Shown here: positions 1 through 7,738 of the stretch, in pieces
Layout: each line of letters opens with the position of its first letter
Position numbering within the stretch: the first letter of the stretch is position 1
DNA from: an uncultured Clostridium sp.
GTDB lineage: Bacteria; Bacillota; Clostridia; Clostridiales; Clostridiaceae
Assembly (NCBI GenBank): GCA_903789665.1
Contig: CAIFEX010000014.1
Location: forward strand, 1-64,000
Length of the DNA stretch: 64,000 bases
Direction of reading: 5' to 3'
Made by a program: the position numbers and the translations under genes
Notes under the pieces: generated by a model
Told to the model about the DNA's origin: nothing
Database searches by the model: none
The model's input: only the letters and a program-made list of their open reading frames with translations

Positions 1-60
1 TCCAAATGGATTTTACTCTATCTATTCTATTTTACACAAATCTATGAACGTTCCCGAAAA

Positions 61-150
61 TATTTAAATTCAGTTAAGTATAGCTATTTATGAGAGTGAT
101 ATATTAGGGTACAATATGGTAAAAGATATATTTATCGGAGGGGAATCGTT
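61..150 (+). promoter_or_regulatory. promoter/leader of the zeta toxin-antitoxin pair (copy A of a dispersed module)
   Basis: A TACAAT -10 lies at 110-115 with a weak TTTATG -35 17 bp upstream, and a strong GGAGGGG ribosome binding site follows at about 138-144. Closely similar sequence recurs at 6436-6544 and 19616-19726, with a more diverged relative before 26366, so this is a repeated promoter/leader module and not a unique intergenic stretch. I infer that it drives the two overlapping-spaced genes that follow. Confidence 0.6.
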
Positions 151-321
151 ATGGAAAAAATAAATCAGCAAAGTAGTTTGTATAAGCAGTTTCTGGGGTA
201 TTCATATGAGGATTTAAAAGAATTGTTTAAAAAATCAAAGACAAAAGAAGAACAAGATTTTTATGCTGCTTTATCGGATTTAGTGCTTCAAAGAGAGCAA
301 AAAAAAGTGATAGGTAAATAG
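151..321 (+). CDS. small putative antitoxin upstream of zeta toxin
   Basis: This 56-residue, lysine- and glutamate-rich protein begins MEKINQQSSLYKQ and has no recognisable enzymatic motif. It starts at an ATG 6-7 bp after GGAGGGG and ends 2 bp before the ATG of the zeta-like kinase, so the two are almost certainly co-translated. Its position and size fit the antitoxin of a zeta/PezT-type pair, whose antitoxins are small and sequence-variable. Paralogues occur at 6545 (truncated by deletion) and 26366 (intact but without a toxin). The antitoxin role is inferred from context only. Confidence 0.7.
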   Translation: MEKINQQSSLYKQFLGYSYEDLKELFKKSKTKEEQDFYAALSDLVLQREQKKVIGK

Positions 322-323
322 TA

Positions 324-887
324 ATGACTATTTATACTATATTCGCAGGAGTAAATGGGGCTGGAAAAACGTCCATATATAGATCTATTTATTATAAAAG
401 AGATAAAAATCAAAAAAGAATAAATACGGATGAAATGGTAGCAAGAATAGGTTCGTGGAAAGATAATAATCTTCAAATTAGATGTGCAAGAGAGGCTATA
501 AGGCTTATAAATTATTATATTGAAAATCATATATCATTTAATCAGGAGACTACTCTTTCAGGTAAAAGCATTATCAGAAATATAAAAAAAGCGAGGCAGG
601 AAGGGTTTTATGTAGTTATGAATTATATTGGAGTTGATAATTGCGATATAGCAAAAGAAAGAGTTAAGATTAGAGTTATGAAAGGCGGACATGGCATTTC
701 TGAGAGAGATATAGAAAGAAGATACTATGAATCATTGAATAATTTAAAAAAGATACTAGGTATATGTAATGAAATAAATATATATGATAATACAAACGAA
801 TTTAAATATGTAGCCTATATATGCAACGGAACAGTTAAATGGCAAAGGAATACAATTCCCAACTGGAGTAGAAAGATTCTGCAATAA
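324..887 (+). CDS. zeta toxin family ATPase/kinase
   Basis: This 187-residue protein has a P-loop at residues 7-17 (AGVNGAGKTS), a conserved DE in NTDEM, the ETT motif in NQETTLSG and the C-terminal RVMKGGHGISE-x-DIERRY block. All are typical of the zeta-toxin/COG4185 group, which phosphorylates peptidoglycan precursors (UDP-N-acetylglucosamine) or related substrates in the cytoplasm. The gene is full length and has no frameshift. It follows the putative antitoxin gene by 2 bp. A second locus of the same family at 6545-6828 has lost most of this gene. Family membership is confident; the actual substrate is unknown. Confidence 0.85.
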   Translation: MTIYTIFAGVNGAGKTSIYRSIYYKRDKNQKRINTDEMVARIGSWKDNNLQIRCAREAIRLINYYIENHISFNQETTLSGKSIIRNIKKARQEGFYVVMNYIGVDNCDIAKERVKIRVMKGGHGISERDIERRYYESLNNLKKILGICNEINIYDNTNEFKYVAYICNGTVKWQRNTIPNWSRKILQ

Positions 888-999
888 GGGGGTACATCTT
901 TACGCAAAACCTAATATTTCTGCATAATTATATCGAAAGCTTGTCTACTGGCACGTGGAGTGTGTAGTAAGTATAATAAGGCAATAAGCTATTTTATAA

Positions 1000-1305
1000 G
1001 CATGCGTAAAGCAGAACTATAATGAAATTGCGGCTTTATGCAAATCTTTCGCTGAGCCTGTATATCTTACAAAAAAAGGTGAGGATGATTTCGTGGTTAT
1101 GGATATAAAAGCATTTAACCGCCGTGAAAAAATGCTGAAACTGAGAGAAGAGTTGTTGGCTGTTGAGGAAGACCGCCCGGCTGGTCGTGTGGGAAGTGCA
1201 CCAGATGAACTGGACACGTATCTGGACAGCATTATAGATGAGATAGAACATGGAAAAGAAATCTAAGCATAAAGTTATTGTTTCCAACCGTGCCCGTTAT
1301 GTTTA
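1000..1305 (+). pseudogene. remnant of a Phd/YefM antitoxin-RelE toxin pair
   Basis: An open frame from 1000 to 1266 reads YNEIAALCKSFAEPVYLTKK, then DDFVVMDIKAFNRRE, matching the Phd/YefM antitoxin core. The N-terminal start region is gone: a stop lies at 997-999 and no start codon precedes the conserved block. A second frame starts at 1250, overlapping the antitoxin end, and reads MEKKSKHKVIVSNRARYV before a stop at about 1305. That is the first strand of a RelE/ParE-type toxin with everything after it deleted. Both genes are broken. The 888-999 stretch before it shows nothing recognisable. Confidence 0.6.
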
Positions 1306-1449
1306 ATTGTAAGAAATGCAGGAATCATAGCATCTGAGTGATAAAGTTATCTGAAATATTATCCAGTAATTTAATAAATATTTTAAATAATGTATAATGA
1401 AACAAGGAAATATGATTTTTATTTATAAATGTAAAGGTGGAGATATATC

Positions 1450-1935
1450 ATGAAAATTGCTCTAATTTCTTGCACAAGTAAGAAAAAACAATATAAATGT
1501 AAGGCATCAGAACTTTATTTGGAGAGTCCGAGATTTGCTCTTGCATAAGAATATACAAAGAAAAACAGTGATAAAGTATATATTTTATCGGATAAGTATG
1601 GCTTGATTCCTGAAAATGAAATAATAGAATCTTATAATGAGACTTTTAGAGATAAATCTATATCTGAAAGAAAAGAATGGTCTTTAAAGGTTTTGAAGGA
1701 TTTACAAAGCAAATTCTCATTGAGAGATGATGAATTTTTAATTTTGGCAGGAACTGTTTATAATGAATATCTGCTTGAGCATATTAATAAATATGAATTA
1801 CCTTTAAAAGGTAAAAAATTAGGACAGTGGATATCAGCACTGAAGATCCTATTGAAAAAGGAAAGTGATGGAGGTGTATCATCAGATAATTATTGCTTTT
1901 TAGTCCATCAGATTTTTAATAAGATGCCCGTTTAA
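1450..1935 (+). pseudogene. DUF6884-like protein, interrupted by a stop codon
   Basis: Translation from the ATG at 1450 (good GGTGG-type ribosome binding site) gives MKIALISCTSKKKQY and then ASELYLESPRFALA. It meets TAA at 1546-1548 (codon 33) and continues in the same frame as EYTKKNSDKVYILSDKYGL to 1935. The N-terminus and the LSDKYGL block look like the DUF6884 family, small proteins often near mobile or defence genes. One nonsense substitution, with no frameshift, suggests recent inactivation. The 1603 start inside the frame would give only the C-terminal two-thirds. Confidence 0.6.
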
Positions 1936-2043
1936 ACTGGACTGATATTAATGATATTCCTTTTAATAATGAAATTTAGGAGTCAGTTAGGGTGAGCAAT
2001 CATCTTAATTGGCTTTTTTGCTTTTTACATATAGATAATTTTA

Positions 2044-2150
2044 TTGTTACTGACAGTCTATGTCATTATGATCGTATATAATATATAAATGCTGAGGACA
2101 GGGGTATGGCGTGAATTATGAAGATATGGACAAAAAACACTTATTAGATT
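2044..2150 (+). repeat. duplicated 5' region of the diguanylate cyclase gene (partner at 54250-54370)
   Basis: The stretch contains GTTACTGACAGTCTATGTCA, the same run found at 54251, then a TATAATATATAA-like segment. It ends in GTGAATTATGAAGATATGGA, identical to the start of the diguanylate cyclase gene at 54328. The reading frame then hits a stop after about 15 codons. This is a detached copy of the promoter and first codons with no GGDEF domain. The rest of 1936-2254 shows no gene. Confidence 0.6.
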
Positions 2151-2254
2151 TTTGATAAAAAATTGATGCTATTTTCCAATTTAAAAAAGATGCTGATGAA
2201 AATAAATGAGGAAAAGAAATTTATGAATTATCTTAAAAAAGCGAGGTGAACAAA

Positions 2255-3073
2255 ATGAAGAAAGTTATTATTGGGATTATCACATTATTGGTTATTGCTG
2301 CAGGTGGTTGTGGTTATTACTTTGATATATATTTACCGCGTGAAAAAGCTGTTACTCAGTTTGATACTGCAAAGAAAAAAGTTGAAACAAAGAATGAGAA
2401 ATTGCAAATATTGATTGATAATTCTGGAAAGTTGATAAATTCTAAGAAAGAAGCCTATGATACATCGACATTGGATAAGCTAAAATTGGCTGATGACAGT
2501 GCCAAGAAAGCATTAGTATCTATTCCCAAAATTCCTAAAAAGATTGATGCAATCGAAAAAGCTACCAAAGAATTAGAAAAGCCAATTGACTATTCAACAC
2601 AAATTAGTGAATTGAAATCAGCTAGCGAATCATATGAAAACAGCGTGAAGCAGCTTAAACAAATTACGAATCCAACAAGTGGTTTTGTAATTCAAAGATT
2701 GAAGGAAGTACCTTCAATCACAGGGACACAAGCAGCAACAGAAAATAACGATCCAAACGGTAATCTTAATAAACAAGGTGGATATACTGCTGCAGTTTAT
2801 TTCACTGACAAAGATGTAATTGAAGAAGTGGATGGCAAAGATATTGTTGGTAAAGGAACTGATGCAGGTGGATGTATTGAAGTTTATCCAACTAAGAAAG
2901 ATGCAGAAACTCGTAACGCTTACCTGGCAGCGTTTGATGGAGCAGAAATGTTTAATTCTGGTTCTCACGAAGTACATGGAACAGTTGTGATCAGAACCTC
3001 AACCAATCTAACAGCGGCGCAACAAAAGGATTTAACAAAACAAATTCTTGACAAGCTGATTGAGTTGAAATAG
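2255..3073 (+). CDS. membrane-anchored or lipoprotein-like surface protein, EbhA-like
   Basis: The 272-residue protein has one N-terminal hydrophobic segment (about residues 3-22) containing AAGGC. This is either a signal anchor or an imperfect lipobox, so export to the outer face of the membrane is likely. A lysine-rich, probably coiled-coil stretch follows (residues 30-150), then a globular C-terminal region rich in G, D and T. The ATG at 2255 is preferred over the in-frame GTG at 2246, because the GTG lies inside the ribosome binding site GAGGTGA. The architecture resembles proteins annotated EbhA in other Firmicutes; function is unknown. Confidence 0.65.
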   Translation: MKKVIIGIITLLVIAAGGCGYYFDIYLPREKAVTQFDTAKKKVETKNEKLQILIDNSGKLINSKKEAYDTSTLDKLKLADDSAKKALVSIPKIPKKIDAIEKATKELEKPIDYSTQISELKSASESYENSVKQLKQITNPTSGFVIQRLKEVPSITGTQAATENNDPNGNLNKQGGYTAAVYFTDKDVIEEVDGKDIVGKGTDAGGCIEVYPTKKDAETRNAYLAAFDGAEMFNSGSHEVHGTVVIRTSTNLTAAQQKDLTKQILDKLIELK

Positions 3074-3074
3074 T

Positions 3075-3345
3075 TTATATCAAGAGCGATGGGTCGGTGT
3101 TCGACTACCGGTTTATCCCGTGATTGGAAAAGGTCGGATAGTATTTCCATATCTTCTTCAACGGTATCTGATGAATAAACTCTGCCTGCCTTTATATTGT
3201 TCATACCTTTGTTAATTTCAGTATCAAATTGTTTTTTGGTAAGTGAACCAAAAGCAACCGGAGCATTTGCAGGCAGTTTCATTTCAAATGGAATACCGCG
3301 CTGAAGTACAATTTGTCTTAAAAACATTCCTATAGCATTAGACAT
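3075..3345 (-). pseudogene. remnant of a RelB/DinJ-family antitoxin
   Basis: On the minus strand the frame starting at 3345 reads MSNAIGMFLRQIVLQRGIPFE, then NNIKAGRVYSSDTVEEDMEIL. These are the ribbon-helix-helix tail and the C-terminal region of RelB/DinJ antitoxins. The first 15-20 residues of the DNA-binding domain are missing, because the frame begins exactly where the opposite-strand pRiA4b-like fragment starts. The C-terminus runs without a stop into the antisense of the preceding gene. No RelE/YafQ toxin is present. Confidence 0.6.
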
Positions 3346-3482
3346 ATGATATGGGAGATAACTGGAAGCACGAAATCCAGCTTATAAATGTAATAGATGA
3401 GTATGATAAGGAATCACCATATTTGCTAGAGGCAAGCGGCCAAACACTACCGGAGGATGTGGGAGGGGGATGTTGCATATAA
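3345..3482 (+). pseudogene. fragment A of a plasmid pRiA4b ORF-3-like protein
   Basis: The plus-strand frame reads YDMGDNWKHEIQLINVIDEY, then LPEDVGGG and a stop at 3480-3482. The [YF]D[FM]GD-W-H-I core and the PPEDxGG motif are hallmarks of the pRiA4b ORF-3/IS1096 passenger family. There is no start codon or N-terminus. The following part of the family fold is found on the opposite strand at 3541-3690. Confidence 0.55.
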
Positions 3483-3540
3483 TCCCCAAGTACTCCAAGG
3501 CAGCTGTTATCAAAGTTTTCCTTGGCGTTTTTTCATACTA

Positions 3541-3690
3541 GCACCATATAACTCTAGGACGCTTTTCCCAATCACTTAATTCTATAGTCCAATACCCCGA
3601 CCATTCCTTCATTCCTTCATATTCTTGGGAGTTAGGATTCATCATAATTTCATGAAAGTCAATAAATCCTGGTACCTGCCGGCGGGCAAA
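3541..3690 (-). pseudogene. fragment B of the pRiA4b ORF-3-like protein, inverted
   Basis: The minus strand encodes GFIDFHEIMMNPNSQEYEGM, then KEWSGYW and a stop near 3541. In complete family members a [WY]GY-E-F-L-D-P-H-EE-EW block directly follows the PPEDxGG motif, so this matches the piece missing from fragment A but lies inverted. The flanking 3691-4191 contains only degenerate sequence, apart from a TTGACA at 4124 that may belong to the promoter of the next gene. Confidence 0.45.
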
Positions 3691-4191
3691 TGAATTTTCC
3701 ATCCTCTTCCGACACGATGGTCGTTTCAGCAGAGGTCGGATTACTGTGTTTGATGGACTTTGCATATTCGTCAGTTTCGCCTTTCCTGACGTCGTTGTAT
3801 TCAGTCAGACCTGAAAAGAAAATGGAATTTCGGTAACATTGCCAACGGTAAAAACATTTACGAAAAGTAATACTTCAGAATTGCAGGGATTGAAAAGTCC
3901 GGCCCACGCATATATGTCTCCATTAGCAGCTTTTATCATTTATATATAAGTAAATGAATTCAAATACTTAATATCCCAATCATATGCTAACCACTGATTA
4001 TGATACATTGCTTAAAGAAACAACTATTAAATTTGGACGTAATTTTTTCATTTTACTTACCTAAGCAAAAAAGCCTGCCTATTCACAAAAAATTGGTCTA
4101 TTAGTTATAAATCATTAACAATGTTGACACTCAAATGCAATAATTATTCATTAATATTAGGAGTATACTATAGGAATGGAGATAATTTATT

Positions 4192-4623
4192 ATGAAACTT
4201 AAAGGCAAAAAAAGGTCAAGGAAATTTTCTATTTCAGTTATTCTATACACTGTTTCCATAGTCGTAGCGGTTATAGGAATTGCACTATTAGTTAATAATA
4301 TCATATTTTTTAGAACTACTGTTAATAACTATGTGGCACAGGGATATTCCTCTGCTGACGTTATTAAACAATTATTACTATCTCAACTGCTTCCTGGAAT
4401 ATTTGAACCAATTGCCGTATATGGAGGCATTTCAGTTGTTCTATTATCTATGGGAATAATTAATAAAAAAGTTTCAAAATACCTGGCACTGTTAGATAAA
4501 GGAGATACCTGCGATGTTACTGCTGAGAAAAATATTTCGAAGACAAATACTGAGCCTGTAGAAAATTCAGAAGCAAATAAGCAGATCGAATTTACCGAAG
4601 AGGCTAATATCAATAAAGCTTGA
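4192..4623 (+). CDS. small membrane protein, two or three predicted transmembrane segments
   Basis: This 143-residue protein has a basic N-terminus (KLKGKKRSRK) and a clear hydrophobic segment at about residues 14-36. A second hydrophobic region lies at about 60-90, and the C-terminal tail is hydrophilic and rich in E, N and K. I recognise no family. The start is supported by a purine-rich GGAGATAA ribosome binding site. A 13-bp perfect stem-loop follows the stop. It is one of few intact genes in this decayed stretch. Confidence 0.5.
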   Translation: MKLKGKKRSRKFSISVILYTVSIVVAVIGIALLVNNIIFFRTTVNNYVAQGYSSADVIKQLLLSQLLPGIFEPIAVYGGISVVLLSMGIINKKVSKYLALLDKGDTCDVTAEKNISKTNTEPVENSEANKQIEFTEEANINKA

Positions 4624-4640
4624 TATACAATGATCTAAAA

Positions 4641-4672
4641 ATTCCTTAGATAGACAAAACTATCTAAGGAAT
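4641..4672. terminator. perfect 13-bp stem-loop after the membrane protein gene
   Basis: ATTCCTTAGATAG at 4641-4653 pairs perfectly with CTATCTAAGGAAT at 4660-4672 around a 6-nt loop. There is no strong T run on the plus side, but an A run precedes it, so it could end transcription on either strand. Confidence 0.5.
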
Positions 4673-4719
4673 AAAATATCACGTTATTAATTAAAGAACA
4701 GTAATATTTTTATTACGTT

Positions 4720-4953
4720 AAGCTCGGTAAACTACACCGTAGGGACAAGATGATTTCCATGATTGATTGGAAAGGGTATGAAAAGGTTCTTGATATCGGT
4801 ACCGGGCGAGGTCTTTTAATGATTGGTGCTGCCCAAAAATTGACTGTGGGAAAGAGCATCGGCATTGATATTTGGAATCCGGGAGATATGCACAGCAATA
4901 CTTATCAAAGATGGATGAAAGAAAGCCTGCCAGGAAACAGCGATCATTACTGA
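4720..4953 (+). pseudogene. fragment of a class I SAM-dependent methyltransferase
   Basis: The frame reads GKLHRRDKMISMIDWKGYEK, then VLDIGTGRGLLMIGAA and GKSIGIDIWNPGDMHS. DIGTGRG is motif I and GIDIW is motif II of a Rossmann methyltransferase. The N-terminal part has no start codon in frame, and the C-terminal half of the domain is replaced by a short unrelated tail ending at 4953. What remains could bind S-adenosylmethionine only incompletely, so it is a remnant. The 4954-5141 stretch shows nothing recognisable. Confidence 0.55.
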
Positions 4954-5141
4954 TAAATCACACATAAAAAAATATGGTAAAATTTTCACAATGGAAGGGT
5001 TATCAGTGAAATTTTTTTACTTTTCTTTTGACGGCTCACTCCGCAGGATTGTAAAAGCGGTCAAAAAGTGAAGCTTATACATATTAATGCGGTAAATGTC
5101 AAAGAAAACATCCTTCTAAAGAAATAGCTTTTATCATTAAA

Positions 5142-5198
5142 ATGCTCTTCTTAAAGTGACAGATTTTTATTTTTTAATCTGTAACTTTAGGGAGAGCA
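5142..5198 (-). terminator. terminator-like inverted repeat downstream of the FMN reductase gene
   Basis: ATGCTC...TTAAAGTGACAGATT and AATCTGTAACTTTAGG...GAGCAT form an imperfect long hairpin around a T-rich loop. It lies immediately past the stop of the minus-strand gene at 5204. Confidence 0.5.
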
Positions 5199-5203
5199 TA
5201 TCA

Positions 5204-5761
5204 TTAATTATATCTTTCAATCAATTCTACAAAAGCATCAATGATTTTTTGGAAAAATTTCAAGGTATCATTATTTGTAATTTTTCCATTTTTATCAATT
5301 AATGAATTAATGTGACCAATATAAGCTTCAGGCTGTTGTAATGTTGGCATGTTTAAAAATACCAAAGATTGACGTAAATGATGATTAGCACCAAAGCCGC
5401 TAATTCCACCAGGTGAAACACTAACGATAGCAGCAGGCTTTTTGTCCCATACACTATGACCATAAGGACGCGATCCAATATCCAAAGCATTTTTTAATAC
5501 GGCAGGAACAGAACGGTTATATTCGGGTGTTACAAACAATATGGCATCAATTGATTGTATAGTTTTTCGAAATGTCTTCCAAGATTCGGGAACATGGTTT
5601 TCATCATCAAAATCTTGATTATAGATAGGTAGATCGTCAAGCTTAATGAATTTAACATTATAATTTTCCGGGAAAAGAGGTGCTAATGTTTCAGCAACAA
5701 GTTTGTTATAAGATTTCTTTCGTAGACTTCCGACAAGAATACCAATATTCTTGCTTGGCAT
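5204..5761 (-). CDS. NADPH-dependent FMN reductase (flavodoxin-like)
   Basis: This 185-residue cytoplasmic protein has the flavodoxin-like FMN_red fold. The FMN phosphate-binding loop is GSLRKKSYNK (residues 11-20), and FVTPEYNRSVPAVLKNALD (about residues 76-94) is the isoalloxazine and dimer signature seen in ChrR/YieF/azoreductase-type enzymes. The length matches the family. Such enzymes reduce quinones, chromate or azo compounds with NAD(P)H. The gene stands alone, with an AGGAGAT ribosome binding site and a downstream hairpin. The specific substrate cannot be read from sequence. Confidence 0.9.
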   Translation of the reverse strand: MPSKNIGILVGSLRKKSYNKLVAETLAPLFPENYNVKFIKLDDLPIYNQDFDDENHVPESWKTFRKTIQSIDAILFVTPEYNRSVPAVLKNALDIGSRPYGHSVWDKKPAAIVSVSPGGISGFGANHHLRQSLVFLNMPTLQQPEAYIGHINSLIDKNGKITNNDTLKFFQKIIDAFVELIERYN

Positions 5762-6435
5762 AATACCATCTCCTTAGTATGATACAAAATATATTATTTA
5801 TATTATATCACGTACCTGTTAGGAAATTGTTTTGAAGTATTAAGAAACAAAATATATTAATTGATGTGTCAAGCTGTGACGCGTGAACTGCCTGGTATAA
5901 TTTCCATGGTAAAAGTTGCCACTAATCAGGTAAAATGGCCATTTTGTCAGGATAATGCATTCATGCTAACGGATATTCAATACTCCGGAACAGTTATAGA
6001 TGATAACAAAGTCTGCCTAAGGGATTCTTTTCTGCAGGAGAGTTATTTATTTACGGTGCAAATAGTTTTCCATGATTAAAGCATTAAAAGAGAAAATTAA
6101 ATAAAATTGGATTTAACAAAAAATTGAATAGAGAATATGATTAAATCATTAGAGGTATGTAAATTGTGATTTGCTCAAAATAGTGAATTTTATGATCTTG
6201 AGTTATATAACTTAAAGGATATAGATAAATATCTGTGACAACCTGAAAAAGAAAAATTCCCGAAGAAGTATGAATAGTTATAGGAGAGGTGTCCTGATTG
6301 CAGATACAAAAGATAAGAATTTTGTCCACTTTATTGACTTATTAATTTGTGCCTTTTCCTTTATTTTATATTAGCATCAATAGAAAGATTGAGCATGTAT
6401 CAAAATGGTTGAAAAAGTTATTGCTCTCCAATAAA
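5762..6435. other. long non-coding stretch with unassigned protein-like scraps
   Basis: A plus-strand frame at 5861-6079 contains GTVIDDNKVCLRDSF and looks protein-like, but has no ribosome binding site and no family I can name. Scraps at 6170-6330 on the plus strand are broken by several stops. I see no intact gene, promoter or RNA in this stretch and read it as decayed sequence. Confidence 0.3.
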
Positions 6436-6544
6436 GAAAAGTGAGATTTCTGGAAATTTAAATTCAATTAAGTACAGCTATTTATGGGAATACTATATTA
6501 GGATACAATATAGTAAAACATATATTTATCGGAGGGGAATCGTT
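6436..6544 (+). repeat. copy B of the zeta antitoxin promoter/leader module
   Basis: The stretch runs from GAAAAGTGAGATTTCTGG through TTTATGGGAA, TACAATATAGTAAAA and TTTATCGGAGGGGAATCGTT. It matches 61-150 and, over a longer span, 19616-19726. The promoter and ribosome binding site are preserved although the genes behind them are wrecked. Confidence 0.7.
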
Positions 6545-6828
6545 ATGGAGAAAATAAATCAGCAAAATAACTTATATGAACAATTTTTAAAATATTCGTA
6601 TTGGGATTTAAAAGAACTATTTAAAAGGGCAAAAACAAAAGAAGAATAAATACAGATGAAATGGTAGCAAGAATAGGTTCATGGAAAGATAATAATCTTC
6701 AAATTAGATGTGCAAGAGAGGCTGTAAGGCTTATAAATTATTATATTGAAAATCATATATATGCAATGGAACAGTTAAATGGAAAAGAAATATAATTCCC
6801 AATTGGAGTAGAAAGATTCTGCAATAAG
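6545..6828 (+). pseudogene. doubly deleted copy of the antitoxin-zeta toxin locus
   Basis: The antitoxin frame begins MEKINQQNNLYEQFLKYSYW and runs to KAKTKEE-like residues. It then jumps to the middle of the zeta gene (TDEMVARIGSWKDNNLQIR) and again to its last codons and 3' flank (YNSQLE-type end, GAAAGATTCTGCAATAAGGGG). Compared with 151-900, two internal segments are missing. Each breakpoint falls in a short repeat (AAAGAA, then ATATAT). Neither protein can be complete, although a 34-residue N-terminal antitoxin fragment could still be made. Confidence 0.75.
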
Positions 6829-6916
6829 GGGTATATTTTTACGTAAAAATATGCTTTGTTGAAAAACTATAAGGGCGTTTTTGCAAGATTGTATAGAGTA
6901 TTTGACATGTTCTAAT

Positions 6917-6950
6917 GAAAGCCACTTAAATCAGTGGCTTTCAGCATTTT
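6917..6950 (+). terminator. rho-independent terminator
   Basis: GAAAGCCACT at 6917-6926 pairs perfectly with AGTGGCTTTC at 6933-6942 around a 6-nt loop and is followed by a T-rich tail (CATTTTTGTTT). It ends the deleted zeta locus or insulates the restriction operon that follows. Confidence 0.7.
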
Positions 6951-7055
6951 TGTTTAAATTAATGCTTAATAGTAAAAATGCACCAGAGGTGTGTAAAAGG
7001 GTGTAAGGTATGTTGACTTTTAGCAGAAGTAATTAGTGAAAAATAATCAAAGCGT

Positions 7056-7083
7056 AAAATGTAATTTTTAAAAATTACATTTT
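7056..7083. promoter_or_regulatory. 28-bp perfect palindrome upstream of the restriction operon
   Basis: AAAATGTAATTTTT is followed directly by its exact complement AAAAATTACATTTT. A promoter-like TTGCAA - 17 bp - TATGAT follows at about 7089-7117, so the palindrome sits just upstream of the -35. It could be an operator or a terminator stem; no regulator gene lies next to it. Confidence 0.45.
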
Positions 7084-7162
7084 TATAGTTGCAATAAAAT
7101 CTCACTTGTGATATGATTACATCATAGTAAATAAAGTTAATTTTAGAAAGGCACAATATTTT

Positions 7163-7738
7163 ATGAAAAAGTTGAGTGAATTGGTTGGATTAGTAAGTGG
7201 ATCTCCTCAGTTTAGGATTACTGAAGTGTTTGATGAGAAAACACCGCTTTTTACCTATTATAGTCAAACAGATTTAACAGATGATCTGGTAGGTATTGTT
7301 TCAAAGGGTGCGGACAATAAACAAGTTAGAACCAATGACAAAGTAAGTACCCTATGCGATGGTGATGTGGTGTTTAGTTTAATCACGGGAATTGCAGCAA
7401 TGGTAAGAAAAGAACACGAGGGATATCTTTATACGCAAAACTACGTTAAGTTGTTACCTGGCAATAACATTGATCCGAAGTTCTTGGTTTATCTCATTAA
7501 TGAAAACAAAACAATCAAGAAACAGTTTGTGCTTGGCCTGCAAGGCTCGCAAGTTTTAAAATATACTCTCAGGCAGCTTAAAGAACTTGAAATACCGAAT
7601 ATACCTTCCATAGATAAGCAAAAAATTATAGGACAAGTCTATTTTAATCAGTTGAGGTTGCAGGCCCTTAAAAATAGGGCAGCAGAACTTGAAACAAAAA
7701 TCATATTATCCAAGTTAGAGGAGGCAGGTGGAAAATGA
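7163..7738 (+). CDS. half-length type I specificity (HsdS-like) protein
   Basis: This 191-residue protein has one target-recognition-domain-like region (residues 1-140) and a helical C-terminal spacer (KIIGQVYFNQLRLQALKNR...). It is about half the size of a normal HsdS with two such domains. It overlaps the hsdR start by 4 bp, so translation is coupled. Its sequence has no close similarity to the two-domain hsdS at 11019. It may be a dimerising half-subunit or an accessory protein that alters HsdR recruitment. The HsdS-like assignment is good; the role is inferred. Confidence 0.7.
   Translation: MKKLSELVGLVSGSPQFRITEVFDEKTPLFTYYSQTDLTDDLVGIVSKGADNKQVRTNDKVSTLCDGDVVFSLITGIAAMVRKEHEGYLYTQNYVKLLPGNNIDPKFLVYLINENKTIKKQFVLGLQGSQVLKYTLRQLKELEIPNIPSIDKQKIIGQVYFNQLRLQALKNRAAELETKIILSKLEEAGGK

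Noticed and set aside
2965-3073. Extension of the minus-strand RelB remnant into the preceding gene
   Set aside because: The extension is antisense to a well-formed coding sequence and has no RelB-like residues.
5861-6079. Real gene for a 72-residue protein
   Set aside because: No ribosome binding site, no recognised family and surrounded by decayed sequence.
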